A stretch of 61,052 nucleotides of DNA, from contig JAFIFY010000040.1 in NCBI GenBank assembly GCA_020831765.1, forward strand, positions 1-61,052. Direction: 5' to 3'. A program made the translations under genes and the position numbers. The DNA is from Phycisphaeraceae bacterium (lineage in GTDB: Bacteria; Planctomycetota; Phycisphaerae; Phycisphaerales; Phycisphaeraceae). Below are positions 25,758 to 34,554 of the stretch, piece after piece. Within the stretch, counting starts at the first letter, position 1; each line of letters starts with the position of its first letter. Under the pieces are notes generated by a model. The model was not told the DNA's origin, did no database searches, and saw only the letters and a list, made by a program, of their open reading frames with translations.

Positions 25758-28700
25758 TCAACGTTCGCCCAGAACAATCTTCCGGCCATCGAAGCGGACG
25801 GTGCGATCGCCGACGGTGACGGCCGCATCCATGCCGCGACCGGACACGGTCATCTCCGGTGCCGGCCCATCCTGGATGGTGAGTACGACGAAGAAATCGC
25901 CCTCGTCGTTGCGAGCCCAGACGGAATTGTTGTGCATTTCGACTCCTCGACCCGCATCTTTGTCGCTCTTGAACCAGACATCGCCCGCAATTCCGCGCTG
26001 TTCGGCACTGATGGCCGCCTGGGTGACGAATCGGGCGTTAAGCAGAGCGTTGTCTTTGCGGATCTGGAAACCGTGATCGTTGACCGAGACCTTGTCAAGA
26101 TCGCCGCGAGCAAGGGATCGGGGCCGAAGTCCGCCGCCCTCGCCGCCGTACATCTGAATGCCGCCAAGCTGCCAGCTCCATACCTTGGCCCCTCCGCCGC
26201 GCACCCGGTCCACGATGACGACCATGACCGGTGCCCCGGACTTGCCGCTGTAATCCACCGCCACCGCGCGGAGGCCGGAAATGCCCGAGTCCTTCCACCC
26301 ATCGTTGAGTCGCAGGCCGGTGAGCCGATCAAAGAGCGGCATCTCCCGTCCCCGCGCATCGCGATTGCGGCCGGCATAGACATCGCTCATGTCGAACGTG
26401 ACGGTTCCGGAACCATCATCGAGCGCTTGATGATGGATTACCTTTCCCGGAACCCTGTTGTTGACCTCATCCTCGGGCAGGAGCACAAGATTCTCCATCC
26501 AGCGGAAATGGTTCTGCCGGAACTCCGGTCCGTGCGCCCAGACATGCCCGAGGCCCATGATCCGGAACGAGCCGGTGTTGGATCGCCGCCAGATATCGGG
26601 ATGGCCGCCACCAATCACCTGCACGAGGGCATCACCCTCGCCTTCATGCCGGTTTCGGAAGGCGAACCAGCCGGCATGCGGGGCATGCCAGGTCAGGGGC
26701 ATGACTTCCCTGGGATGCTGGGGCTCCATGTCCAGCGGGTAGGTCAGGAAAGGATAGAACGCCGGGCCCCGGGTCAGCAACCTGGGCAGGTCGGATTCAT
26801 CGCTGATGCCCACGTGCCGGTTCCATGCCCAGAGCGCAGCGCGTTGATACCGCTCGGGCACCAGGGGAAACATGGCGGCGAAATAGCTTCCTGAAACATC
26901 CCGGTTCTCGATGTAATCGCGAATGACCAGTTCGTTGGGACCATTGATGTCCTGAGAGAACGGCGCTTCTTCGGGATCGGGCGGATAGAGCATGCTGAAG
27001 ATGGCCCGTGGAATCACCATGCTGACATCCGGCCTTGCCGAAAGATCGCGGCCGAACATCCTGCGATAGACCAGGGCATAGCGGTTGGTGCCTTCCAGCC
27101 CCATGGTCGAGTAGTCGCCCGCCGGGAAGCCGCCGTCACCGACGCCCAGGCGAATCTGCTGATACATCATCCAGCGGCCGAGAGTGAACAGGTCCAGGCA
27201 GTCGGCATCCATCCGCCCCAGCCGCTCCCATTGATCGCGCCGCCATTGCCAATCCTCCATGGCACGGTCATGTTGCCAGGTGATCTCATCCCGCGCGGCG
27301 CGAGCATCGGCCGCGGACAACTCGACGAGGCGCGGGCTCATCATGATCCGCCCCCACTGGCTGGTCTGTCCGATCCGGGCCTCGATCAGAAGCGGGTGAC
27401 GACCGGGATCGAGGCGAATCACCTCTCCCTGACGAAGCTCAACGCCGCCCAGCCATGCCCGCGTTTCGACCGATTGATCGTTGGTGATATCGAGCCGAAC
27501 CCACCGCGCGGCATCATTCTCGATCGCGGTATAGGCATAAACGTTTGAGTAGAAGATGCGCTCGGCGGCGAAGGTCAGATCAACCGTGCCACGGAAAATG
27601 CCGCGCTCAGGATCGATCAGTTTGAACCGATCCGTGCGCTTACCGATGGTCAGTTCCTGCCCTGAACGGGGCCGAAACGCTCCAGGCCCTCCGGATTCGC
27701 GGAAAGGATCATCACCCGCCTCGGGCTGGAACCCACCGGCCACCAGCCATTCAAGAATCGCCTCTCCCGGGCGCAACTGGACGACCGGGACTCCCTGAGC
27801 CGGGGCAAAGTCCTTGTCCGCCTGGATGTGTTCGGTGGTGTTGGGCGCATCCGGGCGAGGCGGTTCGGAACCGGTTTCTCCAAGAACCGACAGACCGCCC
27901 AGGGCCGCGCCGTAGAGGATGGGCCCGATGTAGTTTCCACCGATGGTCCAGTTGATTTCGTTGTGGAATGTGGCGCGCGAGTAATAGAGACGATCCGAGG
28001 CGTTGAGCAGATACTGACGAACCTCATCCCGGAATTCCTGATCCCACGCCTCGTAACAGAGGTCGAACGTCAGAGCCACCTGCTCCAAACGCCGTCCCCA
28101 CACGCGCGCCCGGTCGATTTTGGTACCACTGTCGGTATCGGCCATCAGCGCAATCACTTGCCTCCGAGCCTGCGCGGCCAAGTCAGCATCGCCCGTCAAC
28201 TGGTAGCGAACACCGAGGCCGACCGCATCAGTGAGCTGCTCCATGGCAGCGCGTCCGAAGGGCGTTTTGGCGCGTTGGCGAAGCTCGGCGAGCTCGGACT
28301 TTTTGAACAGCACGCGGGGCCGAGGCTGCTTGATCAACTCGCTGATGGACAATCCGGCATCATCGTCATGAACGGTGATGCTGGCGCGGGCATGGCCGAC
28401 GATCTCATGGCCCTTGAAGCGGCCTTTGAATTCTCCGACCACATCGCCGTTGTCGGCGGCCTCGGTCAGCTTCACGTTGAACTCGGCGAACCCCGCGGCG
28501 GGCACCCAGCTATCTCCGCGAATGTCCATCACCAGGCGAATCTCGGCCGGGTCGTCGGTCTGGTTCGGGTTGTCCTTTCCGGAGGCCAGAAACCGCCCCG
28601 GCGTGGCCCCGGTCACGATGCCTGGGTGGTATGTTCCAGCATAGCGTGCCGCGATGCCCCAAACGCGCTCCCACTGGCCATCTTCTTTGAGCAAGGTGAC

Positions 28701-28877
28701 CATCAGCGAAGCGCGGCGACCCGATGGGTCCGCGCCGTGGAAAAGTGCTCCATCAAGGACCAGCGTCATCTGTATCCGTTCGGCCTGGGCCGGAGTGGCC
28801 GCGACCAGAAGCCCCAGACATGCGGCCAGTAGAGCCAACATGGGGACATGAAAGCTTTGTGTCACGAATCGTTTCAT
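25758..28877 (-). CDS. Large secreted heparinase-like polysaccharide lyase (paralogue)
   Basis: The 1039-residue product starts after GGAGT 7 bases upstream and has a signal peptide (MLALLAACLGLLVAATPAQA core). Domains follow the same order as in the 22598 gene: beta domain (MTLVLDGALFHGADPSG, QWERVWGIAARY), toroid region (RPRVLFKKSELAELR, LTFDLCYEAW, INWTIGGNYIGP, IRLGVGDGGFPAGDYS near 579), and C-terminal sheet with IMGLGHVWAHGPEFRQN, VDYSGKSGAPVM near 872 and VTVGDRTVRFDGRKIVLGE. Two extra toroid-sheet insertions (one rich in Trp and Arg near 480-560) are larger than in its sister. The spacing to the GH gene upstream is only 26 bases, so the two are co-transcribed. The substrate is unknown. 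Confidence 0.78.
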   Translation of the reverse strand: MKRFVTQSFHVPMLALLAACLGLLVAATPAQAERIQMTLVLDGALFHGADPSGRRASLMVTLLKEDGQWERVWGIAARYAGTYHPGIVTGATPGRFLASGKDNPNQTDDPAEIRLVMDIRGDSWVPAAGFAEFNVKLTEAADNGDVVGEFKGRFKGHEIVGHARASITVHDDDAGLSISELIKQPRPRVLFKKSELAELRQRAKTPFGRAAMEQLTDAVGLGVRYQLTGDADLAAQARRQVIALMADTDSGTKIDRARVWGRRLEQVALTFDLCYEAWDQEFRDEVRQYLLNASDRLYYSRATFHNEINWTIGGNYIGPILYGAALGGLSVLGETGSEPPRPDAPNTTEHIQADKDFAPAQGVPVVQLRPGEAILEWLVAGGFQPEAGDDPFRESGGPGAFRPRSGQELTIGKRTDRFKLIDPERGIFRGTVDLTFAAERIFYSNVYAYTAIENDAARWVRLDITNDQSVETRAWLGGVELRQGEVIRLDPGRHPLLIEARIGQTSQWGRIMMSPRLVELSAADARAARDEITWQHDRAMEDWQWRRDQWERLGRMDADCLDLFTLGRWMMYQQIRLGVGDGGFPAGDYSTMGLEGTNRYALVYRRMFGRDLSARPDVSMVIPRAIFSMLYPPDPEEAPFSQDINGPNELVIRDYIENRDVSGSYFAAMFPLVPERYQRAALWAWNRHVGISDESDLPRLLTRGPAFYPFLTYPLDMEPQHPREVMPLTWHAPHAGWFAFRNRHEGEGDALVQVIGGGHPDIWRRSNTGSFRIMGLGHVWAHGPEFRQNHFRWMENLVLLPEDEVNNRVPGKVIHHQALDDGSGTVTFDMSDVYAGRNRDARGREMPLFDRLTGLRLNDGWKDSGISGLRAVAVDYSGKSGAPVMVVIVDRVRGGGAKVWSWQLGGIQMYGGEGGGLRPRSLARGDLDKVSVNDHGFQIRKDNALLNARFVTQAAISAEQRGIAGDVWFKSDKDAGRGVEMHNNSVWARNDEGDFFVVLTIQDGPAPEMTVSGRGMDAAVTVGDRTVRFDGRKIVLGER

Positions 28878-28903
28878 TGTCTTACTCCAGTAGTCATGGA
28901 TGA

Positions 28904-31900
28904 TTAATCAGGGGTACCGGATTCGCGGTCGGATCCGGTCGTATGGTGTTCGAGCACGATGCTGCTCATGCAAACGTGGTAGCCAGGCCGGCCCGGGTCG
29001 CCCAGTTCGAAGCGGACGGGCGTCTGTGGCTTGAGTCCGGCAAGGTCGAGCGGCAGTTCCATGATTCGATTGCCGTTGTCGGCGGTCATGGCGCGGGGCA
29101 GTACCAGACGCTGTTCGCCGATCTTCACCACCGCTTCACCTTCGGCGACTTCCTCGACCACGATGCGCAGCCGCGCGGCCGTGGCCGTCGCCAGCTTGTC
29201 GGCCGGAAGCGTGATGGTGGTTTCCAACGGCTGATCACGGCGAATCCATTGCAGGATATCCGGCGAGAAGTGCTGCGTTCGGGATACCTGGTCGTGCTCG
29301 ACGATGTCGCCCTTGAGTGGAATGGTGATTTTCCAGGCCATGCGGGCATCAAGCTGAATGTCAAAACGCGCCGTCCGCTCATCCAGCTTCACGTTCTCCT
29401 GACGTTCGAGGTCAATCTCGAAGGTGGTCATGTCCACAACGTTGCGCTCGATCGTGCCCGTGTCGAAGCGCGTGCCGGTGGGCGCATCGATCGTCAGCTT
29501 CGCCTCACGCGGGAAGCGATGGTCATTAAATACGACCACGACCAGCTCCTGCCCGTGCTCGGTCGTCCAGCCCGGTGGGAGGGCCTTGGGGTCGGTTCCA
29601 TCAACCGAGGCGACAACCCAGACGCCCGGATCATCGGTCGTGGCTTCGATGAGCCTGCCGCGCAGGTTGGTCAACATGCCGTAACCGACGCGCATCATCT
29701 GCGGTGTGTGGGTGGGATGCAGCACCGTACGGGTCAATAGCTTGTCAGGGCTCTGCTTGATGCTGTAAATCAGGTCGCGGACGTTGTAGACCATGCGCCG
29801 GTATTCGCGGGCCTGTCGCGCGGCTTCCGGCGTGGTGATCGCGCCTCGGGCCGGGGCGTCGACCAGGTCGTTGGTTTCGGTATTGGCGCTGTAGAGCCAC
29901 TTGCCGTGTTCGGTCATCGCGTAGGCCGTGGCCACCTCATAGCTGCCGTTCATGGCCGTGGTGTCGCCCTGGTAGTGGTGTTCATCCAGGGCATCGATCC
30001 ATTCAATGTGCTGGTCGATGGTCGGCTTGTACAGCATCTCCCACGCCGCCCAGTGGTCCTCATGCCATCGGAAACCCCATCCGGCGATCAGAATGATCTC
30101 CGGATGCGTCTTCTTGATCTCCGGCGCGATGGCTCCCAGCATCTGGTCGTAGATCCACCCGTTCCCCTTGCCCGACCAGTAGCTGAACGCCGTGGTGTCA
30201 TAAACTTCCCAGCCCCGATTGCCTCGGCGCCAGGCGAAGTAAGGAATCTCCGGGCCGAGCTCCCCGTTGGGATAGCGGATACGCACCGGCTTGTCTTCGC
30301 CCGCGTTCTCGACATCATAAAACTGGGTGTTGAAGTTGACTCGCGATCGCTCGGCCCAGTTCAGATAGGGCTCGTTCCAGAATTGAAACGCGACCTTCTC
30401 GCCGCTGTTCCTGGCGTTTTCAGCGAATCTTCGTCCCCAGTCGGCGAACCACCGCTCCCAGTTGGGATTGCGCAGCATGTACGCCGGTTCCTTGCGCTCG
30501 CCCAGGCAGTCAATGAAGTACATTTCGGCTCGCCGGTGCTCGGGGGCCGGTCGCAGGTCGCCCTCGAATAACGCCACCAGAAGGTGACGATTCAATCGCA
30601 TCACCTCGGTGTCGTTCAGTTTTCCTTCGGCCAGGCGCGATGCCAGCTTGCGGGCCGGTTCTTCAAGATTGACCGTCGCCATCGCCTGAGCATCGTAAAG
30701 TTCGCGCTGGCGCATCAGGCGGTTGAACGCATCGCGCACCAGCCGCCGGCCTCGATCTTCGGCTCGCTGATCCGGGTTCAATCGCGATAAGTCCCGCATC
30801 GACCGCTCATCCAGCCGACTCCGGAGGTGGGCGATCGCAGCGCTGGGGGGTGGCTGGTCGTCGTTGCCTGGGATGACCCTGGCGATGATCGCCGCGCTGT
30901 CGAGCACATCATCATCGTTCAGGAGTTGGCGATGCTGCTCGGGGATGCGCGGCTGGGTGGAGGGATGGAGGTACCGTTGCGTGCCCGGACGGAATTCCTG
31001 GGGAACATCCGGCGCGTAACCGCCGAAGATGGCCGCCGGAACCACATTGTGGTCGTTGATCGACAGCGTCCGACCGCTGACCCGGAGTTGGGCCGGCTGG
31101 CGTTCAATCTTGTCAAACGGCGCCCCGAAGGTGTAGATCGCACCCAGCGTGAACTCAACCTTGCCCACACCCAGCGGGTTGATCACGCCAATGGCCATCT
31201 CGCTGATGCGTGAAAAATCCAAGGTGTAGTCGGCATCCATGTGGTTGCCCGGCGCAACCCACTCCGCTTCGGCGAAATCCTCGAAATGAAGCTCGACACG
31301 ATTCGACTCACGGCTCAGGGGAACGGCATTGCGGATGTAGTACCAGCCGCCCTCGGCCTCGCGAAGCCATATCGAAACCGCCGCATCATCGCGTGGTTGT
31401 TCGGTGCTGATCTCGACTCGAAGCTGCGAGAATCCGGAGATGTCTTTCGGTTCGGCGAATCGCAGCATCGCCAGGCGGGCAAAGTTCCAGTTCTGGCGGC
31501 GTTCGCCCATGTCGAAACCCATGGCCACGCCTTCACCCGGAATCCACTGCCCGCTGGTCCATTGACCGGGGCCGGCCACTGGCAGCAGGCGTCCTGTGAT
31601 GTTGGCGGTGGTCTCCTGGCCATCCTGTCGTATGCCAACGGTCCCCCGCACAGGACGATGGGCCTGAGGAACCATGGCCTGCACCGTCCAGAATCCGCCG
31701 GCGAACCAGTCCGGATCGTCGGCATCGGCGATTGCCGGGACTTCGGCCTGAATCGTCAGACGCGTGCTGGCACGGGTCGGTTGGCCCTCATCGGCGGTCA
31801 GTGAGAATTGCAGTTGCATGGCGCGATCGGACAACTCGATCTCGCCCGGTTGGATCGTGATGCTTCGCCGCCGCTCGTTGCGAAACCGTCCCTCGGTTTG

Positions 31901-32191
31901 CGTCCAGCGGCCGTTGATCCGTGTCAACTTGATCTCCAGCGGCCCGGCCGCCTCGCCCACGCCCGGGACAGCCCCGGCGGGGATCCGCAGCTCGACGCTG
32001 AAGGCATCTGGCCCAATCGTGGGTATTGAATTCGACAAATCAACCAGTGGCCGATTTGGTGATTGTGCCGGAACATCTGCGACAACGACGCCGCCCAGGA
32101 ACCCGGCAGTGACCCAGAAGCCCAGAGCAAGCAATCTCCAGAACGACGATCGACGGGCGAGTTGCGGGATTGGCATCAGAAGAATTCTCAT
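28904..32191 (-). CDS. Secreted multi-domain glycoside hydrolase (clan GH-A-like, WNEP motif)
   Basis: The protein of about 1095 residues has an N-terminal signal/anchor region, a beta domain resembling that of the neighbouring lyases, a second sandwich (about 200-340) that looks like a carbohydrate-binding module, and a TIM-barrel-like catalytic part. In the barrel, FQFWNEPYLNWAERS (Glu about 613) fits the acid/base of clan GH-A, and SANTETNDL (Glu about 779) fits the nucleophile. A C-terminal beta domain follows. The same blocks recur in the gene at 57110. The start at 32191 has GGAG 10 bases upstream; a GTG at 32212 is also open. It is the first gene of the lyase-ExbBD operon. The GH family was not identified. 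Confidence 0.78.
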   Translation of the reverse strand: MRILLMPIPQLARRSSFWRLLALGFWVTAGFLGGVVVADVPAQSPNRPLVDLSNSIPTIGPDAFSVELRIPAGAVPGVGEAAGPLEIKLTRINGRWTQTEGRFRNERRRSITIQPGEIELSDRAMQLQFSLTADEGQPTRASTRLTIQAEVPAIADADDPDWFAGGFWTVQAMVPQAHRPVRGTVGIRQDGQETTANITGRLLPVAGPGQWTSGQWIPGEGVAMGFDMGERRQNWNFARLAMLRFAEPKDISGFSQLRVEISTEQPRDDAAVSIWLREAEGGWYYIRNAVPLSRESNRVELHFEDFAEAEWVAPGNHMDADYTLDFSRISEMAIGVINPLGVGKVEFTLGAIYTFGAPFDKIERQPAQLRVSGRTLSINDHNVVPAAIFGGYAPDVPQEFRPGTQRYLHPSTQPRIPEQHRQLLNDDDVLDSAAIIARVIPGNDDQPPPSAAIAHLRSRLDERSMRDLSRLNPDQRAEDRGRRLVRDAFNRLMRQRELYDAQAMATVNLEEPARKLASRLAEGKLNDTEVMRLNRHLLVALFEGDLRPAPEHRRAEMYFIDCLGERKEPAYMLRNPNWERWFADWGRRFAENARNSGEKVAFQFWNEPYLNWAERSRVNFNTQFYDVENAGEDKPVRIRYPNGELGPEIPYFAWRRGNRGWEVYDTTAFSYWSGKGNGWIYDQMLGAIAPEIKKTHPEIILIAGWGFRWHEDHWAAWEMLYKPTIDQHIEWIDALDEHHYQGDTTAMNGSYEVATAYAMTEHGKWLYSANTETNDLVDAPARGAITTPEAARQAREYRRMVYNVRDLIYSIKQSPDKLLTRTVLHPTHTPQMMRVGYGMLTNLRGRLIEATTDDPGVWVVASVDGTDPKALPPGWTTEHGQELVVVVFNDHRFPREAKLTIDAPTGTRFDTGTIERNVVDMTTFEIDLERQENVKLDERTARFDIQLDARMAWKITIPLKGDIVEHDQVSRTQHFSPDILQWIRRDQPLETTITLPADKLATATAARLRIVVEEVAEGEAVVKIGEQRLVLPRAMTADNGNRIMELPLDLAGLKPQTPVRFELGDPGRPGYHVCMSSIVLEHHTTGSDRESGTPD

Positions 32192-32420
32192 CACGGGGGA
32201 ACTCCGGAACACGCCGGAGATGGATCAAGGGCCAACGCCAGTGTCGGCTTCCTATTGTGCCCGGATGCCTGAGTAAGAAAAAAAACAACAATGCTGTGTA
32301 AGAACCGGGCAGCGGAGATTTTGTGACCGCCTGGATCGGGACTTGAATGCACGGTTGGCACCATCGGTGGACCAGCTTTCGATTCCGGTATGATCGTCTG
32401 GTCTGACCGAGGAGAATTCC

Positions 32421-33239
32421 GTGCGTGAGGCTCTGGAGTTGTGGGCCGGTGATGGCCCGACCGGTTCGCATGGGCAGAAGCCGGTCCTTGTACCGCATTT
32501 ACTTGAAACCGGACAGGCTAAAGCTGATTCCGGCCGGCCGTGTGTCCTGATCCTGCCGGGTGGGGGGTACAGCCATCTTGCCGCGCATGAAGGTGATCCG
32601 GTCGCGCATGCGTTCCGGGAACGGGGCTTTCACGCGGCGGTCCTTCGGTACCGTGTTCAACCCTGCCGGCATCCATCGCCCCTGCACGATGTTCAGCGGG
32701 CGGTGAGAATGATGCGTGCCTCGGCCCTGGAGTGGCGGATCGACCCATCGAAAATCGCCGTGCTTGGGTTCAGCGCCGGGGGCCACCTCGCGGCGAGCGC
32801 GGCCAATCATTACGATCGTTTTCCATCGCCGGATGATGATCTGGCCGAGCGGTATTCGGCTCGACCGGATGCATCCATCCTCTGCTATGCGGTTCTGGAT
32901 GCGTTCGAGTATGCCCATGCCGGTTCATTCGCATCCCTGCTCGGGCCGAACCCTGAATCATCGTTGCTCAGCCAGTTGAGCATGCCCGATCAGGTCCACC
33001 GGGCCACGCCGCCGACGTTCCTCTGGCATACGGCCGACGATCCCGTCGTGCCGGTGGGCGGGGCGCTGCGTTATGCCGAAGCGCTGGTTCGTGCGGGGGT
33101 TGCCTGCGAGATGCATGTTTTTGCCCACGGGCGGCACGGGTTGGGTCTGGCCCTTGACCGGCCGGAGATCGCATCGTGGGTCGATATGGTGGCGAGGTTT
33201 CTGAATCAGGTCTTCGACGGTGGCTCAGTGAGTGCATGA
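32421..33239 (+). CDS. Alpha/beta-hydrolase, acetyl-xylan-esterase-like
   Basis: This 272-residue protein fits the BD-FAE/acetylxylan-esterase-like alpha/beta-hydrolase group that removes acyl groups from sugars. The oxyanion strand LILPGGGYSHLA is near residues 43-54. The nucleophile elbow GFSAGG has Ser118, TADDPVVPV gives Asp207 and GRHGLG gives His239, so the triad is complete. No signal peptide is evident. GTG start with GAGGAG 6 bases upstream. The last bases overlap the next gene's ATG (ATGA), so the two are coupled. Its promoter region faces the lyase operon divergently, consistent with a joint glycan-processing role. Confidence 0.85.
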   Translation: MREALELWAGDGPTGSHGQKPVLVPHLLETGQAKADSGRPCVLILPGGGYSHLAAHEGDPVAHAFRERGFHAAVLRYRVQPCRHPSPLHDVQRAVRMMRASALEWRIDPSKIAVLGFSAGGHLAASAANHYDRFPSPDDDLAERYSARPDASILCYAVLDAFEYAHAGSFASLLGPNPESSLLSQLSMPDQVHRATPPTFLWHTADDPVVPVGGALRYAEALVRAGVACEMHVFAHGRHGLGLALDRPEIASWVDMVARFLNQVFDGGSVSA

Positions 33240-34537
33240 GTTATCTTGTGGGTATGGGTGACACCGCAGGTCTGGAAAATCCGTTTCCCGCTCCCCGCTG
33301 GAATGTCCCGATCTTTGATGGGCATCTGGACCTGGCATGGAACGCGCTGGGTTACGGCCGCGACCAGACCCTGCCGCTGGCTGAAATCCGCATGCGCGAG
33401 ATGCCGACCACATCGGAAAACGGTAGAGGCGCGGCCGCCGGGCTCGCCCGGGGTAGAGACTCTGGCCCCGCCTCAACCCCCGGAACCACCCCCGCTCCCG
33501 CCCCCGCCCCCGGAATCGGCCCCGGAACCGCCACGGTCTGTCTGCCTGAACTCCGCCGCGCAGGCGTGGCCATGGTCCACGCGACGATCTTTCAGCGAAC
33601 GGGCAATCGCAAGGGGCCGCGCGAGATGCTCCTTCGCGCTGATCCGGATTTCGCTTCACCGGCCCTGACGCATGCCGCGGCGTGCGGACAGCTTGCCTAC
33701 TACCAACTGCTCGAGCGACGGGGTGAAGTCGTCTGTCTGAACTCGGCTCCGGCGGTGGCCGAGCATTGGCGGCAGTGGCAGGCGGGCGCGGCGGATCTAG
33801 TGGGCATCATCCTGCTGATGGAATGCGCGGATGCGATCAGCGATGTCGAGGAACTGGACTGGTGGCGGCGGCGGGGGCTTTGCGGATTGAGCCTCTCGCA
33901 TGTCCAGCGATCAACCTACGCCGCGGGCAACGACTGCCCGGAGTCGGATGGAGGCTTGACCGACGCGGGCCGACAATTGCTGGTGCGCATGGCGGAACTG
34001 GGGCTGGCGCTGGACCTGAGCCACCTCTCGGACCGCAGCTTCGAAGAAGCGGAGGATCGGTTCGAGGGATGGGTGTATGCCAGCCACTGCAACTGCCGCA
34101 GACTGGTTCCCGGCCCGAGACAACTGACCGACCGGCAGATCGGGCGGATTGGCGCGCGGGGCGGGGTGGTCGGCGTGGTCCTGTGTAACTTCATGCTCTC
34201 AACGTCAGAGGCAAAGCCCCCCGCGCGTGATTTGATCTCGCTGCGCCATGTCGCCGAGCACATCGACCACATCTGCCAGGTGACCGGCTCGATTGAGCAC
34301 GTGGGCGTGGGCAGCGATCTGGACGGCGGCTTCGGCCGCGAGCATGTTCCACGTGAAGTCGAATCCATCGCCGGCCTGCGTCTGCTGCCGGAGTGGCTCA
34401 ACAAGCGGGGCTTCACCGATCGGGACATCCGCCGGATACTCGGGGAGAACTGGGTTTCGTTCTGGATACGTTGTCTGGAAGGGCCGGGCGAACTCACTTC
34501 GCCGGGCGGAGACGACATCTCGAACCAGGCGGATTGA
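33236..34537 (+). CDS. Membrane dipeptidase-like metallopeptidase, family M19
   Basis: M19 enzymes are binuclear zinc peptidases of the amidohydrolase fold that cleave dipeptides, including some with D-amino acids. The 433-residue product has the HLD metal motif (FDGHLDLAWN, His30 and Asp32), the bridging Glu in LLMECAD, DLSHLSDRSF, SHCNCR...PRQLTDRQIG, and VGVGSDLDGG. A Gly/Pro/Ala/Arg-rich stretch (about residues 60-99) is an unusual insertion between the first strand and the next helix. The start overlaps the preceding esterase stop (ATGA). No signal peptide is visible, so it may act in the cytoplasm. Confidence 0.9.
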   Translation: MSYLVGMGDTAGLENPFPAPRWNVPIFDGHLDLAWNALGYGRDQTLPLAEIRMREMPTTSENGRGAAAGLARGRDSGPASTPGTTPAPAPAPGIGPGTATVCLPELRRAGVAMVHATIFQRTGNRKGPREMLLRADPDFASPALTHAAACGQLAYYQLLERRGEVVCLNSAPAVAEHWRQWQAGAADLVGIILLMECADAISDVEELDWWRRRGLCGLSLSHVQRSTYAAGNDCPESDGGLTDAGRQLLVRMAELGLALDLSHLSDRSFEEAEDRFEGWVYASHCNCRRLVPGPRQLTDRQIGRIGARGGVVGVVLCNFMLSTSEAKPPARDLISLRHVAEHIDHICQVTGSIEHVGVGSDLDGGFGREHVPREVESIAGLRLLPEWLNKRGFTDRDIRRILGENWVSFWIRCLEGPGELTSPGGDDISNQAD

Positions 34538-34554
34538 TCAGGGAGGTTTGATCA

